Assembly (NCBI RefSeq): GCF_020740795.1
Contig: NC_067282.1
Coordinates: 131,931,132 to 131,995,131, forward strand
Direction: 5' to 3'
From: Apus apus
Taxonomy: Eukaryota > Chordata > Aves > Apodiformes > Apodidae
Length of the DNA stretch: 64,000 nt
The position numbers and the translations under genes are program-made. The notes below the pieces were generated by a model. That model saw only the letters and a program-made list of their open reading frames with translations. It did no database searches and was not told the origin of the DNA. Below are positions 26,105-38,537 of this stretch, piece by piece (position 1 is the first letter of the stretch; each line of letters opens with the position of its first letter).

Positions 26105-28192
26105 ACAGAGACCCAGCCCAAAAAGGGTTAATCAGACATATCACCACCTGATTACCTTCTTACTGGGAACTAGAACTTGTACATCGGCACTAGTTTCATT
26201 TGAGATGCTAATTACTGTACAAATATTGATTGTCACTTAAAATGTGCAGCTCAAGTGGATGATTGTCTCTCAATTGCTGTTATTGTAGTCACTTACAAGC
26301 AGTCCCACTTCCTTGTCAGATTTGGCATGAACCCACAAAGTTCATGAACAATGGGCACAAGATCTTCCTTCTGGAAGGTGCCTACAATAACCACCAGATA
26401 GAGGTTGAGTTTGTACCTTATGTTCCTTGGAAGCAAAAGGATTCTCTTCTCCTCCTACACAGCCCACCTCCTGAAAAAGAGAGGACAGAAATAAATGTTT
26501 AAATACACCAGCTGATATACCCATTATAAAAAACAAAACAAACAGGATGGGCATGTTCAGCTGGCTAAAAAACCACCAAGTTTCTTCTTTTTCTTTCTGT
26601 TTCCTGCTGTCTGACTCAAGGCACTCTCACTCTGCACTTCCCCCAGGCTCTCTGAATTGCTCTCCAGAGGCACTAAATGCACTACAGGCACAGACATCTA
26701 GATGGAATTCAGGCTGGCTGGAAATGGCCCAAAGCAACTGAAAAACAAGATAGAAGACAGAGGCACAGAAAAAGAAATAAATGTTCTCCATGTTCATTCA
26801 TAATTTCTGCTCCTTGAAGACCTGATATGGACTAATTGAAGGTCTCAGACTTCATGGGACACTGCTTTCCTGTAATTTTTATAAGAAATTTTTCCTGCTC
26901 TGATATTTTTCATTCTGGGAGTAGATCTTGGCAAAAGGAAAAACAACTCCTGTAAAATACATGGTATATTTTCACTGTAGTGATAACTGAGAGTCTTGTC
27001 AGCAGGTTTTTCATCTGTGGAGTTCGCAGTCCCTCAGAAAAGAGCTTTGCAGCCTTTCCATGCAACAAAGCAGGCTTTGTAAATCCAACAGTATGTCAAA
27101 ATATGTCCTTTGGTGGGAGAGAAAACATTCCCCTTATTTTCCTTCCCATTCATCACTCTTTTCCAAGTTAGCATTTATCTCAGGGAACCAAGCCTGATGT
27201 ATCTCACTCTTTCAAGCAAAAAGGAATGAACATTCCTATGGGTCTAGATCCAAATACAGTGAAGGTAACAGTCTCTCAAATAATCCAACTAGCTTTGCAT
27301 CAAACTCACCAAAGACAAACACAGGCAGACTGTGTAATGAAAATACATGAGCATGCAGATTTTAAGCCTCTGCCAGCCCATCCAGTGAAACTCAATGAGG
27401 CAGCTGCTGTCAGCTTCTTGACTAATCCAAACTAATAATGCTATGAAACAGGTGAGGAAATAAAGCTGCAGGTATGTGCTTCTTCTGAGTGGCATAAAAA
27501 AGCTGGCAGGGAAGAGCACCCTGACACAGGCATGTGAGCTGGAATATAATTAAGCTGGTTCCATAGCAAACCTACATTTTCTTAGTGAGCTGAAGATCTG
27601 AACTAGACTCTTGCTTGACAGTGCATCACAGTGATGCCACATAAGTAACCCCATGTACAAGTGAATTATTGAAGCAACATAGCTAATAAGTACATTGCAA
27701 AGAACATGGCTTTGTATGGGAAATGGTCCAGCTGGAGATCCTGTTATGTTGGTATGTTTCTAGGTGGGAAATGTGTTCTTTTATCTTATAGGGAATGCAC
27801 AGAGAAGAGATGCAAAATGAGCTGTGTGTTACTCTGCAATGCTGTACAGAGGAGGTTTGGGGTAGGGAGAGGGGGCAGAGGAGGCAGGGTGGAGGAGGCA
27901 GTGGGGGCAGGGACACAGGGGTGTGGGAAGAACTGCTTCCTAAAAAAGCTCTGAGACAGAAGAATGGCCTGGGTCCCAGTGGTTTACCGGAGGAAAACAT
28001 GGTGAAGGATGGAATCAGATGTGTTTAGGAGAAACTTGGAAGAAAAAAAGCTCTGTGCTACACAAAGCAGCTGGACGAGGCAGCAGCCAGCTCTTTTAGA
28101 ACTTCCTAATGCCTATCTGCTAGAACAAACACTCAAGAAGAGTGTCCTGCAGCTCTGAGCTGCTGCAGTACCCCTTCCTTGGATGAAGCTAG
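26105..28192. other. Unique sequence between two LTRs
   Basis: It contains a homeodomain/octamer-like block at about 26195-26240 and a G-rich tract at 27842-27925. Frames are short (105 codons or fewer) and unsupported. Confidence 0.5.
27842..27925 (+). repeat. G-rich purine tract
   Basis: About 80 bases dominated by GGGG, GGAGG and GGCAGGG runs, with many G-tracts of three or more. It could form a G-quadruplex on the plus strand. It is not a clean tandem repeat. Confidence 0.6.
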
Positions 28193-28197
28193 AAGCT
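28193..28197 (+). repeat. Target-site duplication AAGCT, left copy
   Basis: AAGCT directly precedes the LTR terminus at 28198 and recurs at 29144-29148. Confidence 0.88.
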
Positions 28198-29143
28198 TGT
28201 TGTGGTTTCGGCCCAGCTGACCACAAAGAACCACGCAGCTGCTCACTCACCCTGCCCCCCACTGTGGAGTGGGGAGGACAAAAGTCCAACCAAAAGCTCA
28301 TGGACTGAGACAAGGACAAGGAGGGTTCACTCACCAATTGTGGTCACGGGCAAACCAGTCTCAACTTGGGGAAAAAAATCAATTTAATTTATCGCTACTC
28401 AGATGCACACAGGACAAAGAGAAAACAAAAAACAGAGCTTAAGCTTAAACACCTCACCCCATCCCTCCTTTCTTCTGGGCCCAAATTACTTTGTTCCTGA
28501 TTTCTCTACCTCCTGCCCCCCAGTGGCCCAGGGGGACAGGGAATGGGGTTTAGAGTAAATCTGTCACATGTTGTTTTCTGCCACTCCTTCCTCCTCAGGG
28601 AGAAGGATTTCTCTCAGTCTTCCCCTGCTCCATTGCAAGGTCCCTTCCATGAGAAAGAGTCCCTCCCGCGAGGTGCAGTCCCTCAGGAGCACACTGCTCC
28701 AGCATGGGCTTTGCACAGAGTCATGGGCTGCTTCAGAAACAGTCATCTCCCCTGGTGCAGAGTCCTCCATGGGCTGCAGGTCCGCATCTGCTCCACCGTG
28801 GTTATTCCTGGGCTGCTCCACTCTGCTCCTCCATGGGTTGCTGAGGGACAGCTGCCATCTCACCACAGCTTGAAGGGGAATCTCTGCTTGGGCACCTCCT
28901 CCCCCTCCCTGATCACCGCTTCAGCTTTGTTCTCACCTCCCCTCTCCTCTGCCCTGCAGGTCTTACAGCAGTTCGTTTCTCCTTCTTGAGGCAGAGGCAC
29001 ATCCATTGTCATTGAAAGACTCGGCCTTGGCCGGAGGTGTGGCCAGATTTTTGGAGCTGGGGGAGCTTTCAGCAGCTTCTCACAGAAGCCACCTCTGGGG
29101 CTCCTCCCTTGCTACCAAAATCACACCTCACCAACCTAACACA
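28198..29143 (-). mobile_element. Solo LTR of an avian endogenous retrovirus, family A
   Basis: A 946-bp element lies on the minus strand. In its own sense it begins TGTGTTAGGTTGG at 29143 and ends CCGAAACCACAACA at 28198, with perfect AAGCT target duplications. It aligns along its whole length to 4243-5224, including the 'aagct(g)ctgaaagctcccc' start and the 'ttggggaaaaaa...ATTAAA' polyadenylation region near 28370-28390. There is no internal viral sequence. Open frames of 100-148 codons inside (for example 28543-28989 plus) overlap one another on both strands and are not genes. Confidence 0.93.
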
Positions 29144-29148
29144 AAGCT
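29144..29148 (+). repeat. Target-site duplication AAGCT, right copy
   Basis: Right-hand copy matching 28193-28197. Confidence 0.88.
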
Positions 29149-32100
29149 GAAAGGTCCCAACCCCTGTGAATAAGAGTGACAGGATCTGGTCATGAAAGAT
29201 CCCATGGTACCTTCAGGTGGAAGAGAACTGTCAAATCCCAGCTGATGATGGCATTGTCCATGCAGATTCCCTTCTCACCACTCTGCCCAGCTTAAAAAGC
29301 ATTCAGCAGTCCTTGTTTCCACATTTACACTGTCCAGGCTGTTGATTTTCTATTTCCTACACTCAAGAGAAGTGCTTTTCGGCAACTGCCAATTTCTGTT
29401 GTGGAGAGGTGTCATGTAGATTCATTAATTGATTGGGAAGAGATTTAAGACCATCAAGCAAAAGATGTTACAGAAGTTCCGAAAACTCCTGTGATCACTA
29501 GTTCCAAAGTTTTAACTCCAGGTAGCATATTTCCAAATGTATTTCTTTTCTTTCTATGCTGGCTGTATTAAGGGCTAATGCCAAAAAAAACTTTACATAC
29601 AGAAATCCTATGTGAGTTAGGTCAGGCTAAAACAGCATGTAAGGGGGCATTCTGGCACACTTCAATAAAGTGTTTTCTGCTCTTTCTTTATCTAGTCCTT
29701 ACACCTGACTCTGTTGGTAAAAGTGGACTCCTAAAATTCTACTGCTGTCCCCAGACTTCCCCCAGCTAGCCCTAAGGTCCTTGGCCAGCAGAGTGAAACA
29801 AGGCCTTGGCAGAAGACAGTTTTAAAGGGTAAGTCAAGAATTTTTATCCAGCTACTACAACTCACTGTACATTTTCATTTGCTCTATAGCCCCAATAAAA
29901 ACCACCTCCTGTGAAGCTAAGCTGTGCAGCAGTAGCTGCTATTTTACTGAGAAGTAAAAAAAGCAAACAACAACGACCCTCACATATTACAAGACACTCT
30001 GGGCCATCAGATGTGCTCTCCAGCATTTATTATCTGATTTGATGTGTTAATGGCTGGTTATTCTCATTAGCTGCTCTCTGGATTGATACAAGCTGTTTTT
30101 CTGCACTTAGGCTGTGCAGCCTACTGTGTAAAGGTAATTAGCATGGGGTCTATGGATTAATTGGAGAATCAGATGTCAGCTGTGTTTCTATTCTCTACCA
30201 GGGGCCTGAAGGAAATTATGCTTCTGTAGTGCAGTTAGCTATGCAGTGTCAAGAGCCCCTGGCTGAGATGAAGGCAGCAGTGTACAAACAGGATGGCAGC
30301 TGCTGCCCTTATGAACTTGCACCAGGGAAAGACAAGACAAACAATGTGGAGGTGAGGCAGACCCATAGAGATTAAGATATTTGTTAAACAAGAACATGCC
30401 AAGTAGGAGACAGGGCTCTGCAAACGTGCTGTTTTGCAGAAGAGTGCTGGCTTTTAAGCAGTTTTACCTGGCTGTTCCACTTGCTGTGACAGATCCCTCC
30501 CTTGTGATAAACAAAAATTGTCCACTGTGTTAAGGAAATCTGTGCAAGGATGATCAGTCATTCTGTACCAAAACCAATAAAAGATCAAATGAGGAAAACT
30601 GTGGAAAGCTACATGAGCAATTACAGCAGAATAAGTCTTGTCTCATGAGGCCTGACATTTAAGCACACAGACATTCTCATTATGTGTGTGAGGTAATGCT
30701 CTCCTCAAGGGCAAAATCACTTTACATGATATGAGTGCGAGAAATACAGTACTTCACCTTACTCTTAAAGCACCTGAGAACAGAACGCCTTTTGTTTTGT
30801 TCCTTTGTAGTTAGAGCAGGTGCAGAGTAGGAGCTGGAAACTGAGAACATGAGCCACACCCATGTCTAGGGCTGAAAAGGGGTTGTCCTTCCATTTGGAA
30901 CAAAGAGCTAACAGACTTCACCTCCCAGGCGTAAAATCCTTGTCCTGGCTGCATTAAACCTTTCTGTTGCCACAAACTATGACAAAAGATAGGGCCAGGT
31001 CCTAGAAGGTACTTGGAAGCAGATCTTGCTACCCAACGTGATAGGATTGCTTGAATGCAGCTGATGGATGAAGCAAGGCTGGTAATAGTGGCCTGCCTGC
31101 ATAGCGTGCCCAAAGCCCAACTAAAGAAGGGCAAAAAATAGCACTTACCAAAAGCATACTGTGAATTTTCAGGTTAGAGGAGGAAAAGCAGTAATAAAAA
31201 TATAACAAAGTGTTGGAAAAGCTGAACCTAGTGACTCAGCCTGGCATCTTAAAAAGAATCTTTGCTTACAAGGACTGGAAAAAAACATGCAGGGCCAGAG
31301 GGATTCAGGCCCAATTAGATCACTTGGAAAAGCCTAATTCAACCCAGCCTAAGTTTGTGTCTAAATTGAACTTGCAAAACTGAAACATGTCAAAGCCATA
31401 GGGGCTGACAGTGTTCAGTGTGAGGGACATAGGCAAGAGAAGGATCTGCCATTGATGTACACTGCTGCATCTGCTGGTTCACTGGAGAAGCTGGTCAGTT
31501 GAACACAGAGATGCAGACACACCATGGAAAGAAGTAAGAAAGGCACTCACCCACCCCCCCTGGCATCCATATGCTCCATGCCTGGTGTGGCTGTAGTAGC
31601 GTCATTCCAAGACCACTGGTGTTGCATTCAGCTTTTACAGTAGGGTCTTCTGACTGTGTTGTAACATGTTGCAGGCCCCTTAACTGCTTAAAGTGTACCT
31701 ACAACCATGTTCTGGTCCTAAAACTATCTCTAAAGCACATCATTAGAGCAGCCATGGTATGGATGTGATCCCCCTGCTTTGAACCTGTATGAGGCTAAAT
31801 CAAGGCTAGTATACCCATGGAATATGGCAGCCAATTAATGTCTGCTACAACTCCACCTAAACAAACCATCACTACACAGACCTTTCATAATGACTGTCTG
31901 TCAGTCAACAAATGCTTATGGTCTCCTGATATAACCAGTAACACACCAGAAACTTTACTGGGTTCCTTTAGAGGAACTGCCTAAAGACACAATGCACTGT
32001 ACTCAGAGAAGGAGATTATTTAGTCTATAAAAATATTAATAGTCTTTTAGGATAGCAGGCCAAGAACAGATCAGCAGAAGCATCTATTAGGGAGTAATCA

Positions 32101-34579
32101 TTATCGTGCCCAACCTAATGGATGCTAAAGATTTGACCTGTAATGACAGTTTTGAAGGTGTGTGCAATATATCAGCTGCTGCTAGCACACTTGGTTTGGC
32201 CATATGTGGGAGATAATGTGGGCCCATCCAGACAAGAACTAATTACGCATTCACTTTGATCAGATCACTCTGAAAAAGCTCTGCACAAGCAGAAGTCAGG
32301 AGAAAGAAGGTGAGGGGATGAGTGGCTTTTGTCCTGCAACTGCCCTACAAGGGCATTCTCATTAGCTGCAGGAAAGGCAGAGAGAAACCCAGTGACAGTA
32401 CACTTGATGCACTGATAGTGTTGAGGAGGGTTAAATCCTAATCCACCTGGGACAGAAACAGTATCAGATATTAAAGAAGAGGGCAACTGTCGTGATTAGG
32501 GGGAAATACTAAACAGCACAGCCATACACAGATCCTAACGCAATCCCAACGCTCCAAGGTAATTACTTGCTCTCTGACTGATCCTGAGGGAGCACGAACT
32601 GGTGGCCTGCAGAGATGTCTTGTATTCACATTCTAGTAAACTCGGGAAAGCAGCCCCAGCCTTTGAGGAATAATCATGTTAGACACAATGGGAGAAATGC
32701 AGTGTTACCTGCTCATTTCCATGAAACCGCCTGCAGGCACAGACAGAGCCCAGAGGTGGGTCCTCAGAGACTGTTCCAAATCAGGAACTGGATGATGTCA
32801 GCCACAAGCAGCTGTGACAGCATTTTAGGCAGGCCAAGTGGTAAATTGATGGCATGTAGTGACACAGATTTAGTCAGCCTCAAAACAGCCTGATTGGGAG
32901 CAAGAGAAAAGCAAGCCACACGCTGCCATCAGCTGCACCATTGTGTGTGACAGCTGGAGGCCCCAGGCTTTGCCAAGCTGTCAGCCATATGGCAAATGAG
33001 GTAGAGAACCATTAATCTACATCCCCACAATGAACCTCTTCAGATAATGCACGTGTGGGGCCATGTTAACACACTGCAAACTTTGCTTCACTTCTCTGTA
33101 AGAAAGGCAAATGCTACACACACATCCCATCCCACATGCAGTTACTGTTCCGGTAAGTAGGGAACTTTCATGGTGCCATTGACCCAACCACAGGAGTGAG
33201 TCACCTGGCAGGATGCATTTGGGAGGGCAAGGTTCTGCTGGCCATGCTTGGATAAAAGCAGGGCTAAGGTTCAAGGGATTTGGTTCTAGGGCTCAAGGAG
33301 AGTTTTCATTTGGCACCAAAGCCATTGAAAGGGGAGGTCTCTCTACCCCCTGGTAGAGAGAAGTGGTAGGAAGTGATGTGATTGCCCTCTGATTTTTTTT
33401 TGCTTTTGAGAGTTAAACACAAACAGTAAACCTTGGTCTTCCCCCGGGGCTGAGCTATAGAAACAGGCTAGGATGCAGCATTTCAAATTCCAGACAGATG
33501 CTGTAATAATGTGTGGAAATTGGACACAAATTATTTACTACATTTATGATACCACATTATTTACTGGTACTGCAGGTTGATAATTACAATCAAATTACCT
33601 TTGCTCAGCATTCACTTTCTTTTATGAGTGCCGAAATGCTTCCTGTTCTTAAGCAAAGAGGATTTCTAAGACTTGTCCTGTGCTTGTATATTGAACCAAT
33701 TTGCAAATGACTGCTGAGGCCAAATGAACTTAAGGCTGATTTTCAAGGGCACAAATAGCAGTGAGGCTTATTTCTCTACAGACACCAGGACATTCAACTC
33801 ATGATTTGTTACAGACCACACAGCAAGTCTCATGTAAAACACCGTGTTAAATTCATAGCTCCCAATTCCCAGCTAGTGAGGGAAAATAAACAGAAAGCCA
33901 CTAAACCAGCTGCCTTTTCCTAGCATTTACTTGCTCTTCATACAGAGAGACTGACTGTGTATCAGAAGAACATGCTTGTCCCAGAACCCAAGGCAGTTGA
34001 GAGGATAATCTGCAGCTGATAAACTGTCCCCTGGGGCATGTACTCAGTATTGACTTCCTTAGGTCTAACTGTTGGCTACGGCACATGGTAAACCAGGCCA
34101 TCAGATATGTGCTGGGACTAGGTGGAAAATCAGAAATATGATCCTGGGAGCCAGTATCTTGGCATACTATGTATCCAGGCAGGCAGTACTGTAAAGTTGA
34201 CGAGGAACAGGAAACTTTTGTGTCCCATTAAATCAATTATCCATTAACAAACTAGACAGAACAACAAGATAAGGTAGGTCTGAGTACTTCAGAATAGACA
34301 CAGCTAGGCAAGACATCCTGACTCTCACAGCTTCTAAGAGATGCTCAGGAAGAAGAAGCACACAGAAGCTATCCTCCATCAAAATGATCTGACTCAATAT
34401 GAGGGGACACTGAAACATTTATTGCATGATGGTCATCTTCAGTTGTGCTTATCCAGTGTCTGCGTCCTGGAATAAAGGCAGATGGGGATTACTTAACTGA
34501 TGATGCACACAGTGTACATTTTTATCCCAGAGTCATCCATAAACAAAACCATATTTATATGCTTATTACGTATACTGCA

Positions 34580-34620
34580 ATAAAAAAACCCCAACAAACA
34601 AACAAACAAAAAACCCAAAC
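34580..34620 (+). repeat. (AAAC)n-like simple repeat
   Basis: An A-rich run contains several tandem CAAA/AAAC units and ends in AAACCCAAACC. Confidence 0.75.
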
Positions 34621-35945
34621 CAATGAATCACTTCCTTGAGAGGGTTTTGGTTAATCATGTGCATAGTCATGCTGAGTGATGCTGTTGTGAGTGTGCTGAC
34701 ACATCTACAGCTTACTTTTCTCTCTGAAATAGTCATTCACATTAGCAATTTAATGTGTTGTCTCATTCTTGTGTTTTTGCTAATTAAGGATATTGTGCAT
34801 CACAGGGCAAGATAACAGGTAGCAATCAAATATTAACTGTGCCCCACACTGTGCAATATATCTGGCACAGATGAGCAGACCAGAAAATAGCCTGAAGCAA
34901 AATACAAACCTGCTCACATGTTTACTGAGGTGCCCTTTGAACTTTCTATGACTCAAAGTGATTAGCCCTTTTACACACCCCTGAACTGCAACCTTTGTTG
35001 TTGTCATGCTAGGATGAAATTTATCTCACCTAACTTTGCTGTCTTAAAACACAGGTGTCTGACCTACATCTGTAAGCTGCCTTTCAGGCTGATGAGGGAG
35101 AGCAAGGTAAGTATCTCCTGACCACATTCCTCCTGTGAGTGGCCAAAGCCAAGCAAGCAAATCCCTTCCATGCCTGTGTACTCATGCAGCCTAGCAAGAA
35201 CGGCACATGCATCCAAAGGAAGGAGTAACAGTGCAGCTCTGGAAATACTCTTCACTGGTACTGGAAAACACTTAGCATTTACAGACCTATTTGAAGTATG
35301 AGATCCAGATCCTCAGCTCATATATACTTGCATCCACTTGCAAGGGCCACGGGAGCCTGCAGGTACTGAGTTCTCCTAAGGATTAAGCAGTTAGTAGAGG
35401 CAACATAAAATATAACTTAGCATAGCCTTATTGTAGCAGGTTTACTGCAATATTACCATCCTTCTTCTCACTGCAAAGTCAGATTTTCTCCCTATCATCC
35501 CTACACCATGCAATCAATTTCCAGCATTCACTAACTGTTTTGTATCTGACACCTCATCACACATTTGTCAGGTGATTACGTGACACTGACTTAAAACTCT
35601 GCCTTACTTCCTGTGCTGTGATAGTAATGATGTGTTCAGTAACATAAACCAGCTGGGTGTAACAAAGTCTGAAATTACTTGTGCATTTCAAATTCACTAT
35701 CTGTTGTTTCTGGAGCCTGTGCATTTCAGAGGAGGCTTATTACGCAGCCAGACTACACTTTGCAGTATTACAAAGCAGGCTTTTGCTTGCAGGGCAAAGT
35801 AGATATTTGTATTTCACAATCTGCATTGATTTGAAAAACTCTCAGTGAGGGATTCTTTTCTACTATAACCACAGATTGTCTTATTTACAGGAAGGTAAAA
35901 CTAATGATTAGTCTAGCGAGGCAATTAGGAAAACTCCATTAATTA

Positions 35946-36254
35946 TCAAGTGAGCAAACAAAATAGGTCTGCATCAGCATTTACAAAGCTGAACAGCTGA
36001 CCTTTCCACCGTAGCAAGCCTTCACCTTTTCTTCTCTTGTATTTTCTGCTCCAGTTTTGAGGTTTGAACAGCCCACAAGGTGCACCTCTTGCTGCCATCC
36101 CACTACTGTAAAAGCTAGTCCCATTTACAGATGGCACGTAGGGAGGAGATCCTGCCTGGTGGCCCAACATGTTCTGCAGGAATGTGTCGGTGTCAATGAA
36201 TTTCTGGTGAAGCACAGGCTGGTTTTCAGGGGGAAACGTGCCTGCCAGCCTGAT
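35946..36254 (-). other. Coding-like open frame, possible exon or pseudogene remnant
   Basis: On the minus strand, 102 sense codons run from just after a TAA (36255-36257) to a TGA at 35946-35948. The translation has protein-like composition, including FPPENQPVLHQKFIDTDTF and SPPYVPSVNG, and is rich in P, G, S and Q. I do not recognise it. There is an AG acceptor-like site near its start and a weak GTGAAG donor-like site after the KYKRR segment. The opposite strand is also open for 102 codons (36057-36365), which lowers the weight of this signal. It could equally be chance in a GC-neutral patch. Confidence 0.2.
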
Positions 36255-38537
36255 TTACACTGGAAGTCAGCTGGCTCTCTGTTAGTGTGTCTGGCTGGCA
36301 CCTACACAGCTGTCATGGCAGGCAGCTCAGGTGCCAGCTTTACAGAGTTCCCAGCTCCTCGATAGCCTGTCCTTGGTAATAGAGACACCTGCACCCAAGA
36401 TCATCTGACCCCTTGGCAAATAAGAGGTTGTTCCACTTCCTCCTCATCATGTGTAAGCAACTGCTCTTTTTGGATTTCTGTAGTGTTCTGATTGCCTGCT
36501 GTTTCTTATCTTTCAGGTGATCTTTTTCACCTCTTTATCATCTGAAGGGTCTGCACCTGTGTATTAGGTGTATTGTATCATTCAGGACAGTGTTGGTTTC
36601 ATTGCTGTCAGCAGAATTCAAAGCATCTTCAAGAAACAGCACAGTGTTGTCCTCAGCTGCCCCCTTCTTCTTATGAAGTCTTCCTTTCCTCTTGAGGCTG
36701 AGTATTTCTTGGCTGTGTTCGGCTCTTCAAGTGGACTGTGTGCTTCAGAAATGAGCCATATAAAACAAACTGACAATGGACTCGGGCAGAGTGCCTTGCT
36801 GCTGCAACAGATAGCAGCAAAACTTGCTGTACCAGTAGCAGGCCAGGAAGTTCAGGGTAAGAGCAAGAACACCTAAACACGTAGGACAGGTGGAGAGATA
36901 CTGACACGCTTTAATTAAGCTCTGAACCTCCATCATAGGCTGGGTGCCTTCTTCTGGTCCTTGAGACACAGAGAATGTTGAGAGCTTAAGCTTTCACATC
37001 TGGATCCAACTCTCAGAAGTCCATCGCCCATCAGTGCTTCTTGTAATGCTTAAGGACATATTTCCATCTTGTTCAGCTGATTTTTTGAGATCACAGGAAT
37101 GCTGATCCTGTGTGGAGTACTCAGTCACCTCAAAAAATCCAGCCAAGAAGAATAAAGTGCATGAAGGAACTGCTTTGGTAAACCATAGCCCTCCATAAAC
37201 ATGAATAAAGAAAAGAGTAACCTCTGCTGGGAATTCACGCCCTTGCAGAAAAGGTACTGGTTTGCCAGTGCAACAGTAGCTTAGTGAACTTGCATCCTGC
37301 CATTATACATTTAATGACAAACCATGATCTACCAGAAGGTGTACATTTTTTGTAACAATCATAAGGGTCCATAAGATCCATCTAGTATTTTTTCTCCCTG
37401 ATGCAGAACTTTTTGCCAAGCATCAGCTTTCAAACAGTGGAAGCACCACGTATTGAGTGGCTGATCAGCCCACTTAAATTTTGTTACCTACTGAGGCCTT
37501 CACACTTCCTGAAGGATTTCCTCTGCCTCCTTGAATTTTGTGTTTGATGGAAATGCTCTTCAGCCTCCAAGCTAAAAAAGTGCAGGTTTCAAACACCTGG
37601 TTTTCTTCGTCTGGGTATATCTCACTGTGAAGCCCCAAGGAAAGATTACATGCAATAGGTTTGCATTGGTCTAAGTGGCATTTGCTGCTCTGTTGGAATC
37701 AGAACTGGAGCTAGTGCCCATCTGTGAAACAACTCCCATGAAATGTGTTTTGAGCTATAAACAAACCTTGAACTGAGTTATCCAACAAAGCTGCCTAAGG
37801 GAGCTTTCCCCCCTACTTGCAGGAGCCAAGGCTACTTGCTTCTGCATTGGTAAATTCCAGAGACACCTGTATTCACCTGCTACAGTAAAGAAATATAGGA
37901 GTGGTCAATCTGTACTTTAGCCCCAAGGCATCTGCTAGACAAAACTGGCTCTGGCTTGTTCAGTTCTGAATCCGGAAAAACAATTAAATAAAACCCTGAA
38001 CCACCCACAGGATGATGAAAGATGTGCTTTACCTGCCTTGGATAAATATCAGGTCACCAAAAATCTCTCACAGGTGGGGACAAAGACTGTGTTGCAGCCC
38101 TCCATGTGCCCACCTTTTGCTCTGCTGCTCTCCCTTTACCTGAAAATTCCTCATTCCACTACTTTTTCATGAAGCATACAAACAAAAGCAACTCTAATAA
38201 GACAAACCAAGAGAGGCTCCAGCTAAAACACATGCAAGTCTGGCACTAGGAGACTTATTTTAGTGGCCCCACTGCAAACTAGTAAACTTTTGTTTTCAAA
38301 GTAATAATCTGCCTTAACAGCTGTCTTAAAATATACCTGAAATCTGATGAAACATCTTGTTGTTTCTTGGCTTTTTCCTATTCCTTAGCATGGCAGTATC
38401 TCACTTGCATTAGGTACCAAACTCAAAGAGTGAATTCATGTGGAAAGAGAAGCACACAGAGAATCACCCACTTCTCTCTACTAACATTGAGAATTAACCT
38501 TGGGCATACGGCTTTGCATTTCCTTCTGTCTGATTTG

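Larger units (their letters stand above)
29149..38537. other. Long unique region, candidate regulatory DNA, no gene seen
   Basis: About 9.4 kb without recognisable young repeats. It holds AT-rich, homeodomain-motif-rich blocks (about 29990-30200, 33510-33640, 34730-34800), a cluster of TGACAG motifs (32144-32983), an AAAC run (34580-34620) and one coding-like minus-strand frame (35946-36254). A stretch near 37350-37400 faintly resembles the antisense end of a very old CR1 and is left unassigned. Confidence 0.5.

Noticed and set aside
28543-28989. 148-codon plus-strand frame and overlapping frames
   Set aside because: Inside and antisense to the family A LTR. Open frames on several phases reflect LTR composition.
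35090-35115. Near-perfect splice donor AAG|GTAAGT
   Set aside because: Isolated donor motif with no upstream frame, acceptor or promoter signal. Such motifs occur by chance at this scale.
37345-37400. Possible very old CR1 terminal block (antisense)
   Set aside because: Only a short stretch ('gggtccataagatccatctagta') resembles the old CR1 end. This is too little to call without an alignment.
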